A DNA stretch of 64,000 nucleotides from Promerops cafer (taxonomy: Eukaryota; Chordata; Aves; Passeriformes; Nectariniidae): contig VZSE01001853.1 in the NCBI GenBank assembly GCA_013398275.1, positions 608,501-672,500 on the forward strand, in the 5' to 3' direction. The notes below the pieces were generated by a model. The model was not told the origin of the DNA, ran no database searches, and saw only the letters and a program-made list of their open reading frames with translations. How positions within the stretch are numbered: the first letter of the stretch is position 1; every line of letters begins with the position of its first letter. Of this stretch, positions 51,626-64,000 are shown one piece after another. Both the position numbers and the translations under genes were made by a program.

Positions 51626-54600
51626 TGGTTTATAGCAGTTCAAATAATTGGGACAGAACACAGATTTTCACATCTCTGAGACTAAGTTTAAGTTCTATCT
51701 CATACATTGATTATTTTAAGCATCCTATTTTCAGGTTACAGAACACACATGCTAACATCTCCAGGCTTGGAAGACAGACTAAAACTTCTGGCTCTCAATC
51801 CAGATTTGTATCTTAGTAAACCACCCCACCTATTAAATTTGTTGGAGTGTTTCTTTTGTAAGGTACCAAAAGGTACTGATTGAGATGAACAAGTGTATCA
51901 GTCACTGAGGGATGGTCTCAAAGGTCTCCATCTCTGCAAAGTTATTAAGTAACATTGTGCACTATGTCTACAATGAAAGCTGTTGAGCAGCAGTTTCATG
52001 GCAAAACACACACTGCAGAAGATTTCTCTGAGATAAGCTTTGTTCAAGAGAACCACCTAAAGTGGAATCATCAGATTTATTTTACAGTGTATTAGACCAC
52101 ATTCTCTCAATGGATATGAGAATTTGCAGGTCAAAATGAAAGCTAAGTTTTGACCTTTTCTTTCTTTTTACCATTTTGAAACACAAAATCTCATGAAGAG
52201 GTGGGTAGACTTAGGTATTACACAAGAGACAGAAGAGAGCAGAAACTAGCATATACCAGTTATTTCTAACAAGTTAATCAGCTCATTTCCTTGTTACAAA
52301 GAGATTCAACAAGATTAAAGTTAACTGCAGTTTCCCAAACACTTTGATCCAAGCTGCAGCATTAACTTACTGTTTTCCTCCCTTTTTCCTAAAAACTAAG
52401 AGCATTTTGCTACTTAATAATGTACATGAACAAAGCTAATTGCATTATTAAGTCTTATTAACATGCAATTTACTCTGAAATTTGAGGATATGAAAGTTTA
52501 GCTTTACTTTTCATATTCTATGAATAGGAAATAAAATGGAACATTTTTGAGGACAGGCATTTTCCATTTGAATTTTGTATATATGAAATACAATCATGTC
52601 AGGCAAGGAAATGGGTTAAAAACATACTCATAGCACAGTATTTTCATTCAGGAGTTTGTATCCCTTAGAAAGGTAGACCTAAATAACGTAAATCTGATGA
52701 AGAAGTTAATTATGAGGGAAAAGGGCCAAAAAGTTAGGAAGAGAAGAAGAAATATCACTGATTTGACAACGATGGCTGCCAGAAACAGCTTGCAAATCAT
52801 GGAACTATGCGGGGACGAAAAGTTGACTCTAAATTATGGTGAGACTGGGTCTCTCTAAATCACTGGGGAGCAAAATTATTTCAGTAGACCTTTAATTTTC
52901 AGTTATTGAAAGTCAGCATCATGGCAAATAGCTGCAATGTTTTACAGCAGACCATCATGAAAGTATTTTATTTTTCACTTCCCAAAAATGTATGAAATTT
53001 TCAAACACAGGTGAAAATCAATCATCTCACCAATCATACAAAAAGCAGCTCCTTTCCCAAGTGAGGTATGGATTCACAGAATAATGAAGGAGATGCTCAA
53101 AGTCATCTGCTCAGAATATCTTGCACTCATAGTGCCTTTATCCAAGGACTCCCAAGTGCTCTACCAGTCATAAAGATGTTTTACTTTAGCAAAGCCAGCA
53201 GCAGAACAATAAGGAAGGAATATTCATTTAAAAAAGCAACCCCTTTCATGCCTTACCTCCCCCTCTCCACCCCTTCCCCCCCATCCAACTCCAGTGTCAC
53301 TTTCTGAATACAGCATTTCCTTCTTGGTCAGGTAACTGTTGGGTCTTGCACCAAAATAATCAATAGTAACCTGATAAGATTTTTGCAGCATCACATGGCA
53401 CAAAATTCCTTCTGCTTTTCATCTTCTGTCTCCAGGTATATGGAATTCTACCTAGAACTATGTCTCCAGTCCCCAAAACAACAATAAATACGAAGCATGA
53501 AGGTGAGAATAACGTTTTGCTTTTTCCCACAGCATAGAAAAATATCTCAGGTCTGTGAGTACTGGCTGTTTGTAGCCCAAAATCTTTCCTGAGAACAGGG
53601 CCTTATCTTTTGCAAAACTTCCCTTGTGTATCCAACCAGTGAAAAAGCTGAAGACAGCAATGCTGTCCATCTTCAAGATTCAGCTTTGACCCAGAGAGAG
53701 GGGATTCACTCTGCTAGTGAATAAAATGGGGCCAACACAAAAGCTCAAAAATTTTTCCATGATTTTTCATAATGTCTATTGCCATATACTCTGGCTCCTT
53801 CCAGACCCTGACTGGATTGGTCTCAAGGATAACACACAGGAATAGCATTTACAAGGAAGCATTTCCAGTGTTATTTTGGCTGCTGCCACCCTTTCTTAGA
53901 GACAGAGAAGAAAGAATATTCCAAATTACTTTAGTCTTTTGGGATATTTGAAATGCTACTAGCAGTAAATGACAGAATTAGGAGCTGAATCTTGAATGTC
54001 TTAGTCATGTTAACCTGCCAAAATGTCCCTGGCTTGCTCTAGAACAACCTCTCAAGCCAAGCCGAAAGCTAAGCCTTTGTATTTGCTTAGTCCTTGACCA
54101 GATTGGTTGGCCAGATTGGCATGACAATGCCAACAGAGTGTTTTGGAGACATATATACTGTCCAGATTGGGAAAAAGTGACCTTCAGATATCTTTGATCA
54201 ACTTCAATGTGGAAATAATTCCTAGTTGCTATGAGATAGGACTCAGTTTTGACTTGTAACTAGAGCTATGCAAATGATTTTGCCTCAATAGGTTCAAGCT
54301 CCAATTTTTTATCCTCTTAACTCTCTTTTTTTTCAATCTTCATTCATTTTCTTTTTTTAATGGAAAAAATTGTTATCCTAAAGGTTTTATGCAAAAATGA
54401 GAGATAATAAAAACAGCATTTTTTTAAGCTTTTATTTTTGGTTGTTGTTTCAGTTTCATTCACCAAATTAGAAAACAGTTTTTGCCTTTTCTCTGAGAAT
54501 TTATTATTGTCCAAAATTATTTTGCATATTTCCAAAGATAATGTCTCCTTATTTTCCTGAATTCTACATTGTCTTTGGAAGAGGACGTGTTGTATTATGA

Positions 54601-55629
54601 AAGATGATACAGCAAAAACAAAAGGTCTGCTGGTAATTCTCAGGCACTGTCAATGTCATGAGCATGATTTCTTTATGTTACTACTCTCAGAGACACCATC
54701 TTTACATTTATATACTTGTATACCCCACAAATAATCAGATAATACAGACTATTTAGACAACAAAACAGAGAAGGAAAAATTAAATATCTGTTTTTCAGAA
54801 GAGCAAGACTGTGTGCAAAAGCTCAAGAGAGGCTCAGAAATATGCCAAAAAAAATGGTATCTGAACACAGAAATGACCATTCTTCTACAAAATATGTATT
54901 GGAACCTCAAGGCAGAAGAACTTGTTTTCACAATCCATAATATATTTTCAGGATGGTAATGTACATTAAAGGGCACAGGATGATCTTTTGTCCTGTTTTA
55001 GCTCCAAGTCCAGACATTATAAAGCTGCTGATTTTGTGTTGGGCTTTTTGTTTGTTTGTTGATTGATTAATTTTTGGCATCTGAGGTTTTTTAATGAAAG
55101 CTCAAAAAAGTGCACAAAAGAAATTTTGTGAACAAAAATAAGACAAAAAATTACTAGGATGTCCAAAAGCAAAATAGTAGGCCAATGCTGGCACGACTTA
55201 TTGCCATCTACCACATAGCGTCCCTTAACTGAATCTTTACAGTCTTTTAGTTTCCTCCCTACTTTATGTAAAAATACGAAGAAGGAATGGCCCTAACTAG
55301 ATCACACTCTTCAAGATTTTAAATCCCTCTTTTGGATATAAGGACTCTTCAAAGAGGATAACCATAATGCAAAATGAGGTTATTCTGGATCCAGTTCAAG
55401 GGAATGAGCCAAGCATGATTAGCACCATAAGGCTGCATCTACAGAACATCTTGTACAAACAGTATTAGAAATATTAAGTCAGGAGGACACAATGTGCACA
55501 AGAAAATACAAGCACAGTGATTTTAGGGAAGCTGACATTGACGGGAATTAAGTACTACAGAACTATTGATTCAAATTCCACAACAGTGTTACAGATATGC
55601 ATAATAAAATTCCATAGGCCAAATATACT
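51626..55629. other. No gene seen
   Basis: AT-rich with only short frames. A small direct repeat CCAGATTGG...GGCCAGATTGG lies at about 54098-54118. No repeat family recognised. Confidence 0.55.
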
Positions 55630-56160
55630 TCCCCAGATTTGGAAATGCCTACAAAAGCAATAACAACAACAACAAAGCCATGAGAGAAGAATTAGTGACC
55701 AATAATGATGAAAGGACAGAGGACACTCTTTCTTCACCTCTGTCTTTTCCAGCACTGTTGGGCCTTTGGCCCTCAGAACAAAAGCTCAGGTTGATGCAAA
55801 CACAAATCCATCATCAGTGAAGGAAGAGTGGTTTGTGAACTGTCACAGGAGCTTGACCCCTAAAAAAAATAGATGGAGACTCCTTATTTACAAGGAGACA
55901 CATGGAAAAGATTAGGCTTAATGGATACAAGTTATTGCTGGAGAGATTCTGATTGGATACAAGAGAAAAATTTTTCACAATGTGAACAATAATCCATTGG
56001 AATAATTTCTCCAGGGAAGTGGTGGATTCTCCAACATTGGACACTTTCAAGAGTCAGCTGGACAGGGTGTGGAGTCAACATGTCTGTGGTTTTGCCAAGA
56101 AAGTTTGGAGCAGATCATCCTTGAGGCTCCTCCCAGCCTGGTGTCCCCTGAATCTATTAC
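55630..56160 (+). mobile_element. CR1 LINE with large internal deletion
   Basis: The left part (about 55630-55860) follows CR1 ORF2 just upstream of the reverse transcriptase: GAATTAGTGACC, a serine/phenylalanine-rich block, and AAGGAAGAGTGGTTTGTGAAC with CAGGAGCTTGACCCC, normally read VREELVCELLQELDP. At about 55862 it jumps directly to the 3' end of CR1: ACAAGGAGACACATGG, GGATACAAGTTATTGCTGGAG, TTTTTCACAATGTGAACAAT, CCATTGGAATAATTTCTCC, AGTGGTGGATTCTCCAACATT and the final GATCATCCTTGAGGCTCC. The whole palm-to-C-terminus section of ORF2, well over 1 kb in a usual CR1, is missing. The join lies at an A8 run (55863-55870). The terminal octamer repeat is decayed. The 3' half is the best-preserved CR1 of the window. 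Confidence 0.88.
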
Positions 56161-57278
56161 AAAAATTAAAAAGTAAAAACTCCAGAAAATATTAGATAGG
56201 ATTTAACAGAAATATTGCCATTTGCCAGAAGCCATAGTTGAAGACCTTGTCACTTGTTTTAGTACACTGTGAAGTTCACTGTGTTAGAAGTCAAAGAACA
56301 TTGCAAAACTTATCTAGTAGGAAACTGATCTTTTAACTAAAATTATTTTTAAACAGTTAATAGTTTTAAACAGAGAATTAAAAACAATTGCATATTACTG
56401 GCGATTAAAACAAAAATGTGGAGTTACTGACAAAAAGCAAAACTTCAAGGGAAGTCAAAGTATTATGTGCTGCGTGCCAATTACAGAAGAAGCTTGGTGT
56501 GACTTAGATAAAAAAATAATCAGCGACCTGTTAGAGCTGACTTCCCAGGAATTGGTGGTTTAACACACCCGTGGTTTAACACACCCGAGTAGGAATGAAC
56601 TTCTGCATCAGCATGAGACACCTACACCAAGATGTCTTTTGGGAAGGATATTTCTCACCTAGCTTCAGAAATCGGACATGTAGTCTCAACCAGTCATCAG
56701 TGTAAAAGAGAAAAAGCTCCAGAGAAAAATTCATCTTCTGCTCAAACACCCACGACATATGGACAGACATTCCTCCAGGAAGTTCTCTCCAAGGCCTGTG
56801 GAGGGAGTCAGCATGACCTGCTTGGGCTGGGCAGGTCAGCTGGGACAGCCTTAGACTCTGCCAACTCTGCTTTATAACATATATGCCCTTTCCTCTCTGA
56901 CTCCTGGCTAGAAAAGTTACCCACACATGGCTTGCAGCCACGCCTCCCTTTCTTGCCTTCTACGAGTTCTGGCCTCTAGCAGTAACTGCTGTAACACGTG
57001 CAGATGACAATCTTTACACAGAAGCTACCAGAACCTCCACTTTTATGCCTCTTGCTCCACTTTGTACAAAATTATGCTAGGTCAACATATATATTTCAGT
57101 GACGCAAACCTATTAAAAATTAACATTGTTTTATCTACTGAATGAAAATATTTCTTATATTAAATGTTTAAACAGCCAGTGAAATTAAGTTCAACATTTA
57201 TACTAAGATGTTTTTAAAGCTTCAAACACAAACAATCATAATAAAAAATGTTCTTGTTTAATCTACAAAATAAGTACA
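56161..57278. other. No gene; GC-richer stretch of unknown origin
   Basis: The part 56560-57010 is clearly richer in G and C than its flanks and gives a 121-codon minus frame (56576-56941) as well as plus frames, none recognisable. It might be an old LTR or other insert, but no TG/CA ends or core motifs were found. Confidence 0.4.
56555..56586. repeat. 16-bp perfect tandem duplication
   Basis: GTGGTTTAACACACCC occurs twice head to tail with no mismatch. It lies at the left edge of a GC-richer stretch (56560-57010) that I could not assign to a repeat family. Confidence 0.88.
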
Positions 57279-58108
57279 TTTGATTTTAATTATCTGGATA
57301 ATGACCAAGCAAGTACATCAAGCACATCTCTTCCAAGATATAATGAAAGGAACAGAGAAGCAAACAATATTCCTGAGAATAGACCAACACATCCTGACTC
57401 TAAAGATGACTCCAGTAATGAAAATCTGTCTGCTGCGAATGACTCATCTTCTGAGGACTGCACTGAAGGTGTTGAAATCAGGATGATGCATGTGAAAATA
57501 AAATTATCAATATGAAGATGAGGAACAGCAGTGTATCACTGAAGAGCTATTTGATAATAATGAAATTGAGGAAACAGCTAGCGGTACAGAAACAAATGAA
57601 AGCAGAGGAAATGTCAGTGGTTATAGTGAATCAGTAACTATTTCTTTAAATGCAAGAGGAAGAGATAGAAGACAGTGAGGAAATACACTAGACAATGATG
57701 TTTCTGGCTGAGTAATGAACTGGAAGGACTAAAAATGTTAAACTAGAAATAAATAAATAAATACAAACCCAACAAAAAACCTTGTTGATGAACTAAGACT
57801 CTTAGCACACTGCATTCAGGTCTGCACAGCAATGTAGTGACATTATTACTATACCCAGATCCTGAGAGGGTCTGAAAAGAATGACTCAATGGGAAGTGTA
57901 GGCCCTCTTGGGATTTGGCTCTTCATTTTCATTGAAATCAAGACTCATGTGGACTATACGAGGAAATAATTTTCTTCTTATCTTAATTTTCACATTAGCT
58001 GATGGTACTAGCAGCAGTACTGATGAAAATGTACCTGATGTAACACCACCACAGGAAACTAACCATCATAATGAATCCCCTTCTGCTGCTGAAGTACAAA
58101 GATGCTAG
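57279..58108 (+). pseudogene. Broken acidic Ser/Asn/Glu-rich coding-like region
   Basis: Three plus-strand stretches read like parts of one acidic, low-hydrophobic protein. Frame A, 57279-57515, is rich in Ser, Asn, Asp and Glu (it includes SKDDSSNENLSAANDSSSED) and ends at TGA. Frame B, about 57502-57678, continues at once with YEDEEQQCITEELFDNNE and runs to TGA at 57676. Frame C, about 57998-58108, begins ADGTSSSTDENVPDV and ends at TAG (58106). Getting from A to B needs frame changes within 57480-57510, where a short in-between frame reads DDACENK. The stretch between B and C (57679-57997) has stops in all frames that I followed. A pyrimidine-rich tract ending in AG precedes C (57969-57998) and a GTGAG follows B (57675), but joining them puts a stop codon in frame. 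I do not recognise the parent; a decayed gene or exon, or a degenerate processed copy, are both possible. Confidence 0.3.
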
Positions 58109-59690
58109 AACATACATCTGTTTAAAAATAAAATCAAACAACAAACAAACAAAACCTAAAAGCAGATTTTTTTAATACAAACAAGTATTTTAATTGCCAG
58201 TGTCTTCCTGCTTTATACATTTATTTGTGGTCCTTCTTTTTCCCTCTTTAAATACATTTTTCATAAATAACCTTTAAAAATATTAATCTGTTTCTATCCC
58301 TCATTGTCATACCTCCATAGAGATAGCCAAAGAATTTCCCTTTCTACTATCTCTGTCTAATTGTCATTGTGTGATGGCTGATTAATCTCTTTCTTTCTTT
58401 TTTATCAAAAGATAATCAGCAGTTAACTGGTATAAAATATCAGTTCCTGAAGCAGTTCATGCTCTGTCAGACCTATTTTTATAAGTTTTTAACTTGACCA
58501 TAAATTATCACCTTAATCTGATTTTTACCTAGAATTGTTATTTACAGTATTCTGTAAGAGAATTTTAAGAAGCAAAATAACACAAAATATTTGCTGAACT
58601 TTTGATCAAATGTGCCCTTCATAATTTCATAGCAAGTGTTGTTTTTGTCTCTAGGCTAAATCACTGTTGAAGTGTTGGGCCTTATTTTATTTTTTGGACA
58701 ACAGGACAAAAAACAATCATAAAAGGAAGTGTTCTTTTTCACAACACACAACTAAATTGTGCAAGTCAGATGTTGCAGAAGCCACATCAAAACAAAGCCA
58801 CATTAAAATATCATTTGTTTAAAAGCAATTACATTTAAAAAATGGGGGGGGAAAGTGTTTTAAAACTTTTGAATATTAATGTTGCAGACAAAACCAGCAA
58901 CCAAAGACCCAACACATGTATAGGACTGTGCTAATGGTATCTAACAACATGGATTCAAAGTGTGTAAATACCAAAGAGAATTTGTTCTTGTAAAGCAAGA
59001 ATTTTATCTCCAGATGTAAAGAAGTAGGTTGGCTTTTTTTTTGAGAGAGAGGAAAGAGAAGAGCTTTAGACTTAAACATGTTTTAGATATGAAAGTCAAG
59101 GTTTTGACTTAGCATAAGTAATGAACTAACAGTTAAAAGCATCAGGAAAGCCAGAAAGTTGAAGTTGTAATTGAGGATGTGTCTAACAGTGATTGAAGCA
59201 GCAAGGACAGCTTGGGGTGTAGAACCAACTTAGAAGCCAAACCTATAGAGACAGTCAAAAAAAGTGAAGATGAACAAAAGTTACTCTTGTAGGTGTAAAC
59301 TATGTCACTGGACATAAATGAGAGAGAGCGTGAGTAGAGGAAGGAAGAGTCACAGCAGCCATAAATGCGGCATTCAACACATGGGTTTACATGGGGAGAA
59401 GGGAGAGAAATGTTTGCTGAGAGATGTGTAGAGGTCGTTGATTTCAGAAAATGTTACTGTTCCCCTAGGATGAGGAGATTAGAAAATAATGCAAATGGAT
59501 AGTAGAAACCACATGGATATTTCAAGAGGATGTTGAGAATCTATGGATGACAACAAGCCGGTGAGGCCAAGACCAAAGACCTTATAAACTGGGATTTTGA
59601 ACAGATCATAAAATAAGACAGAGAAGAGATAAAAAATGTCATCAGAAGAAAATGAGGAAAACTAAAATGAAAGGAGAGCCTGGCATGCAC
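58109..59690. other. No gene seen
   Basis: AT-rich sequence after the acidic coding-like region. AAAATCAAACAACAAACAAACAAAAC at its start is an A-rich, tail-like tract (58129-58158), about 20 bp after the last stop. No repeat recognised. Confidence 0.5.
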
Positions 59691-59758
59691 TTTTTTTCCC
59701 TTTTTTTTTCTTTTTTTTTTTTTCTTTTTTTTTCTTTTTTTTTTTAACTTTTTTTTTG
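59691..59758. repeat. Long T-rich tract
   Basis: About 68 bases of T with single C or CCC interruptions and one AAC. On the minus strand it is an A-rich tract. No retrotransposon body was recognised at its minus-strand 5' side (higher coordinates), so it may be simple low-complexity DNA. Confidence 0.9.
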
Positions 59759-62700
59759 GTAGGCTACAGTAGAGAGAGATAGCTGTGGCACCAAAAGTTC
59801 AAGGAGAAAATATCAAGCCTATGATTAACAAAACTGATTGCTTTGATACATTTCCCCTTCTAAATAATGGAAATATTTATAAGATACTGCCAGCTTCTTT
59901 ACACTGTTGTCTGAAGTTCTGAGGGAGAAAACAAATATGATTTTTTCCCTTTTCCTTAAAAATATCAAGAAGCAAAAAGAGCCATGATGAAACTCTCAAT
60001 TAATTTTTCAAAATCACATGAGAATGGAAAAATAACAGATTCTCTGTTTCTGGACAAGTCAAAAAATAGTGGAAAAAAAAAGAGGATAGAGACTTGCACA
60101 CTTATGTATAACAAAAGCACTGATGTAAATTGATGCTACCTGGTTATTGTGTGGGGAAGAATACTGTATTTCAGAGTATTATCTGAATCATAATTCAGGT
60201 CAAAGAACACATTTAAGGTATCTTTTATGATTCTTGGGAAAACTTAGATGAATAAAGAATGAGCTGAGTAGTTTTTGATAGTACAGATGTGTAAAAATCA
60301 AAGGAAAAAAGCTTCCATTCACTCCTTTGAGCTTTCAGAATGCCTTTAGGTCTTTCCATTAGAAGACAGAAGTCCCTTAGAAAGATCAGAAAACAATAAT
60401 CCATTGGGAGTAATTTGATATCTGTAATACAGCTGGCCTTTAAAAAAAAACCCCAAACTTTACTGATGAACAAATTCAATGCAAAAATGTTTAAGATAAA
60501 AAAAGCATTTTAGATCTCTTAGCTCTGCAAAGTCAATCATACAAGTATGTTTTATTTGAAATAATGCAAATTATCTTACATTATCTAACCATCTTGGCTA
60601 TGTAACCAAGCACTCCAGGGCTTGTCTGACTATTATATAAATAGGAAAAGAACAGAAAAATTGCCAGTGTTACCCCACAATTTTACAGAATGCAAGCAAA
60701 CAAAAAATATTCGTGACACTGTTGAACACTGCTATTTATACTGTCCTCTTTAATATACAGAGGACTCATGCAGAGACTGCAAATCAATCCACACTTAGTA
60801 TGTGTTTAAACATAACCAATATGTGTATCAGGAAAGAGGCATCAGTTCAGTAGTGTTGAGGGAGCTACCTGGTTTAGGGAACACAGGATTAGATGGGATC
60901 AGGTAGGTCCTAGTCCCAGGTGCCAACAGCTGTGAGCAGCAGACGCTGGGGTCAAGGAGGTCTGCTGAACATCCATCCACTCCAAAACCCCCACACCCAA
61001 GGGTTTCTCTTGGTTTCCCCATGTTGTAAGCTGTAAAACTAAAATGCAACCCAAGCTATCCAAGACAGAGGGTGAGATTCCTCAGAGTTCTGGGCCTCTC
61101 CAAAAAAACAGGGACACAGCCAATTTAACTGCCTTAATTTATGCTCATAGATACTTGGCTGCAAAACCTGTGCAGAGAAGTACAAAATAACCCATCTCTC
61201 CCTAGAATGTTGTTCCTGGGAGAAAAAAAACATAAATCATTGTTTTTCTTAAATCCAACTGTAGATTTAGCCCTAAATATTTTAAAGATGCACAGAGTCC
61301 AAGTACAGAGGATATTTTAAATACCTTATAAGAACAAGCAGACTCTGGTCTACATCTGTGACAGAGTTTTAGGTTGCATAAAAATTTAAATTTTAAAATT
61401 TAAAACTTTAAAATATCTTTCCTGTAGTGAGACACTGTTATTGCTTAGCACCTGCTTTGCAGGTGTGAAAGAAGATGACTGTCTTCAGGAAGAAGAAGAA
61501 AGGTCCTGCTAAGGTTTCTCAGCAGACACATTACACTGTTAGCACTGTCTCAGTTTTGTCTTTAATTTCCTTTGTTTCCTCCACAACAGTAGGACAGTTT
61601 TTCTGTCCTGAAATGTAAAAGGGAACCATTTGAAAGTACTCTGCTGAGAACAGCTGATTCAACATTGCAGTTTGGCCTCTTCAGGCTTGGTACTGTTGAA
61701 AGGATTTATCTCAGCTAACTTCAGCTGTTTAAAAAATTAAATCTCTCATCTGAGGTGGCTATCCAGCAGTTTCTCATTAACTATAAGGAAGAATAGCACA
61801 TTTTTAAGGTGAGCTACCCGAAAATAAATGCATAGGGTAGGTAAAAAAGGAGACTTTTTGAGAACAATCTTTAGGAGGACAAAATTTTTGCCCATCTGCT
61901 GAGTAGTGCTGCAAGCCAGGGTCTTGCAGGGTATTTCCAAATTTGAAGGGATGGTGGGAAGGGGAGTAATCCAGTGTCTCCCTCTATCATATTGTTTTAT
62001 TCAGACACACACACACATGTGGATGCAAATACAGGGTAGCTAATTGTGCTCATCAAACACAAGACTGCAAACGACTTTGACCATAATTGTTCAGCAGTAC
62101 ATTACTGGTGGGAGATAAGGAGAAGTGCTGTAACTGAATTTAAATGGACTTAACACCTGACTTTTTGAACACCAGTGAAACCCTGAGCAGCCCTCTGAAT
62201 ATCGATGAGGCACCATTTACCATCAGATGTTGCCTTCCTCTTCCCCTACCCCTCACAGATAAAACTGTGTTTCGTCTCCTCTCATAGCCTAACACCAGTG
62301 GTTGGAAAAACAGGTAACTTTAGCATTTCCAGCTCCAGTAGTGAGGGTGAGTGCTGTTCTGGGATGGGTGCCTGCACAGAGCAGTTATAAACATCTTGTT
62401 CTTCCCCCTATTTTTTTCCTTTTATTTTCCTTTCATTCCCTTTCTGTCCCTTTCTTTATCTCTCTCTCCCCAGTATCCACTGGAAATTTGGTATCAAATG
62501 GCTGAGAAGCCAAGTTTGAAAACCTAAGTGCTGCTCCCTATTTAGCTGCTGCCGTCAAGACCGCTGAAGTAGAATAGGAAGGGAAACAGGAATTTCCCCT
62601 TCGAAGCCTTGCTTTAGTGATCCTGCCATGACAGAACTTCAAAGAGAAGCTGTTCCTTCCCCTCTCAGGACAGCTTCCACCCTCAGCAACTCTACAGAGC

Positions 62701-64000
62701 AGCTGGGCTCATTAAAGCCCTAACAGCACAGGAAACGGCACAAAGAACTAAATGAAGTTAAGCACTTTATTTATTTTGATGTATGAATTAAACAACATTG
62801 TCATAAATCTCATAGCAAATCCTGGCCACATCAGAAAAAGAAGCCAGCAAACATTTCCGAGGGAAAATTGAAAGACCCTTTAGTTCTCCAGATAAGAGTT
62901 TTTATTTGTCAGACTCCATCCCAAAATCTGATTTACAACAGGCTGATTTAGATCAAGGCAAAACTACAAAGAGGAAAATCCCTATGGAGAAGGGCCCAGA
63001 TCCTTTTTAAAACAACTGGGTTCCAAAGCCAGACAATAGGCTAACAAAAGGATGCTACCTCTTTAAACAGGAGTTTTAACTCATCCCTTTCTAATTATTC
63101 ATGTAAATTAAATTCTACAAGTGAAGAAAAATTCATAAAAGTCGTACTTATTCATCTCAGAGGGAGATCTGGCATATGAATAGTGCCCATAACCTCAGAA
63201 GGTGAAATGTAGAAAATATCACAGGCAACTCCCACCTCAAGTTAACTGAACCAAAAAAAGGGAGAATCTTGATGTGAAGGAGACTTGAAGGAGATCCTCC
63301 CTAATCGCTTCTTAATAGACTCACAGACCTGACACAGGAAACAAATCAGAAATTCTGAGGACATGTAATTGTTAATCACTAGCATTCACTATCAAATTCA
63401 GTCAGAACTTAGAAGCACAGACAATGAACATTATCACACTGAAAAATAAGACTTATTGCTAAGGGTATTCACAGACTTCTATAGTGTACTAAAGCAAAAG
63501 CTCCAGCCATGACAATGCCATTGTACTTCCATAGTTATTTATTTGCCTCCAGTGAAGAGAGGGTGGAAAAATCATTATCGGTTGTAATCAATATATTTCA
63601 TAAGCAATTTTTTTTCTCTAGGATTTAGCAATACTAGATTTATAGTTCTAACCTGTTCAAAATACTTATTAGACTTTCAAAAGATGAAACAGACTGAGCT
63701 TTCTTGTGAAACAAAACAAAGACCAGGAGAAAGAAATTGAATTAATAGCTCTTACCACACCACCACACTCTGTATTAATGAACATTGTGTCAGAATGACA
63801 TTGCAACTTGGAAAACTGAAATTCAATATCTTTTTTCATATTTCATCTCCTAGAAAAAGAACAATGGAGTTTGCAAAGAGGGTTTAGAAATCAGCTGGAG
63901 TGTCTGTGGAGTAAGCTACGTAATTTGACACAAAAATGGTTAAAAGTACGAGGGAAAACTGTATTAAGGATAATTAGGCACGTGTTTATTCAGTGCCAAA
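59759..64000. other. No gene seen
   Basis: AT-rich, with short frames only. An AT-palindromic patch lies at 61380-61415 (AAATTTAAATTTTAAAATTT). A short CA run lies at about 62005-62018. No repeat family or RNA gene recognised to the window end. Confidence 0.55.

Noticed and set aside
53068..53110. Antisense CR1 tail-like text (TCACAGAATAATGAAGG... CAAAGTCATCTGCTC)
   Set aside because: Only scattered agreement with the CR1 tail and no octamer repeat; not enough to call.
44690..55214. Shared TTATTGCCATCTACCA near 44840 and 55200, giving MVDGNK in two minus frames
   Set aside because: A single exact match of about 16 bp is expected about once by chance in a 64-kb window; the flanks do not align.
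57675..57998. GTGAG...TTTTCACATTAG considered as a real intron joining two acidic frames
   Set aside because: The join is out of phase and creates a stop codon immediately.
59691..59758. T-rich tract considered as the tail of a minus-strand retrocopy
   Set aside because: No gene or retrotransposon body recognised at its minus-strand 5' side (59759-60500).

Overview
The window looks like non-coding vertebrate DNA, most likely from a bird. It is AT-rich throughout, no reading frame can be assigned to a known gene, and the recognisable repeats are of avian/sauropsid type: several CR1 LINE fragments, two related endogenous-retrovirus LTRs of a form common in bird genomes, a much older CR1/L3-like fragment and palindromic MITE-like scraps. 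No L1, Alu-type or other mammalian-type repeats were noticed. The bird assignment is inference from repeat content. It could be checked by aligning the window to avian assemblies.

Layout. 1-1,600: possible weak exon-like frame, then an old minus-strand LTR (765-1353) and a CR1 3' tail. 1,600-10,300: plain AT-rich sequence with one (AC)n microsatellite. 10,323-10,890: a well-preserved minus-strand solo LTR with TATA box and polyadenylation signal. About 11,600-12,380: an ancient CR1/L3-type fragment in antisense, still readable from the reverse transcriptase palm to the C-terminus. 12,400-22,500: plain sequence with a pure (GAA)n array, a possible further LTR remnant near 18.7-19.3 kb and a stretch that looks like a conserved non-coding element near 14.5 kb. 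22,500-25,200: MITE-like scraps, a block rich in homeodomain-type motifs, a short tandem duplication and a perfect hairpin. 25,200-37,600: nothing beyond a second (AC)n. 37,655-44,500: two CR1 reverse transcriptase fragments, both plus strand and both dead at the catalytic aspartates, with a composite TCF/MEIS/PBX-HOX-like motif between them (40,109-40,129). 48,000-49,100: an (AAT)n array and the longest open frame of the window (175 codons, no recognised family). 51,190-51,625: an L2-like old LINE 3' region. 55,630-56,160: an internally deleted CR1. 57,279-58,108: broken stretches that read as an acidic Ser/Asn/Glu-rich protein, the best candidate for a pseudogene. 58,100-64,000: plain sequence with a long T-rich tract.

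No set of cooperating genes is visible. The simplest reading is a gene desert or a large intron with regulatory potential. Family names for repeats rest on recognition of their typical sequence, not on a database search.
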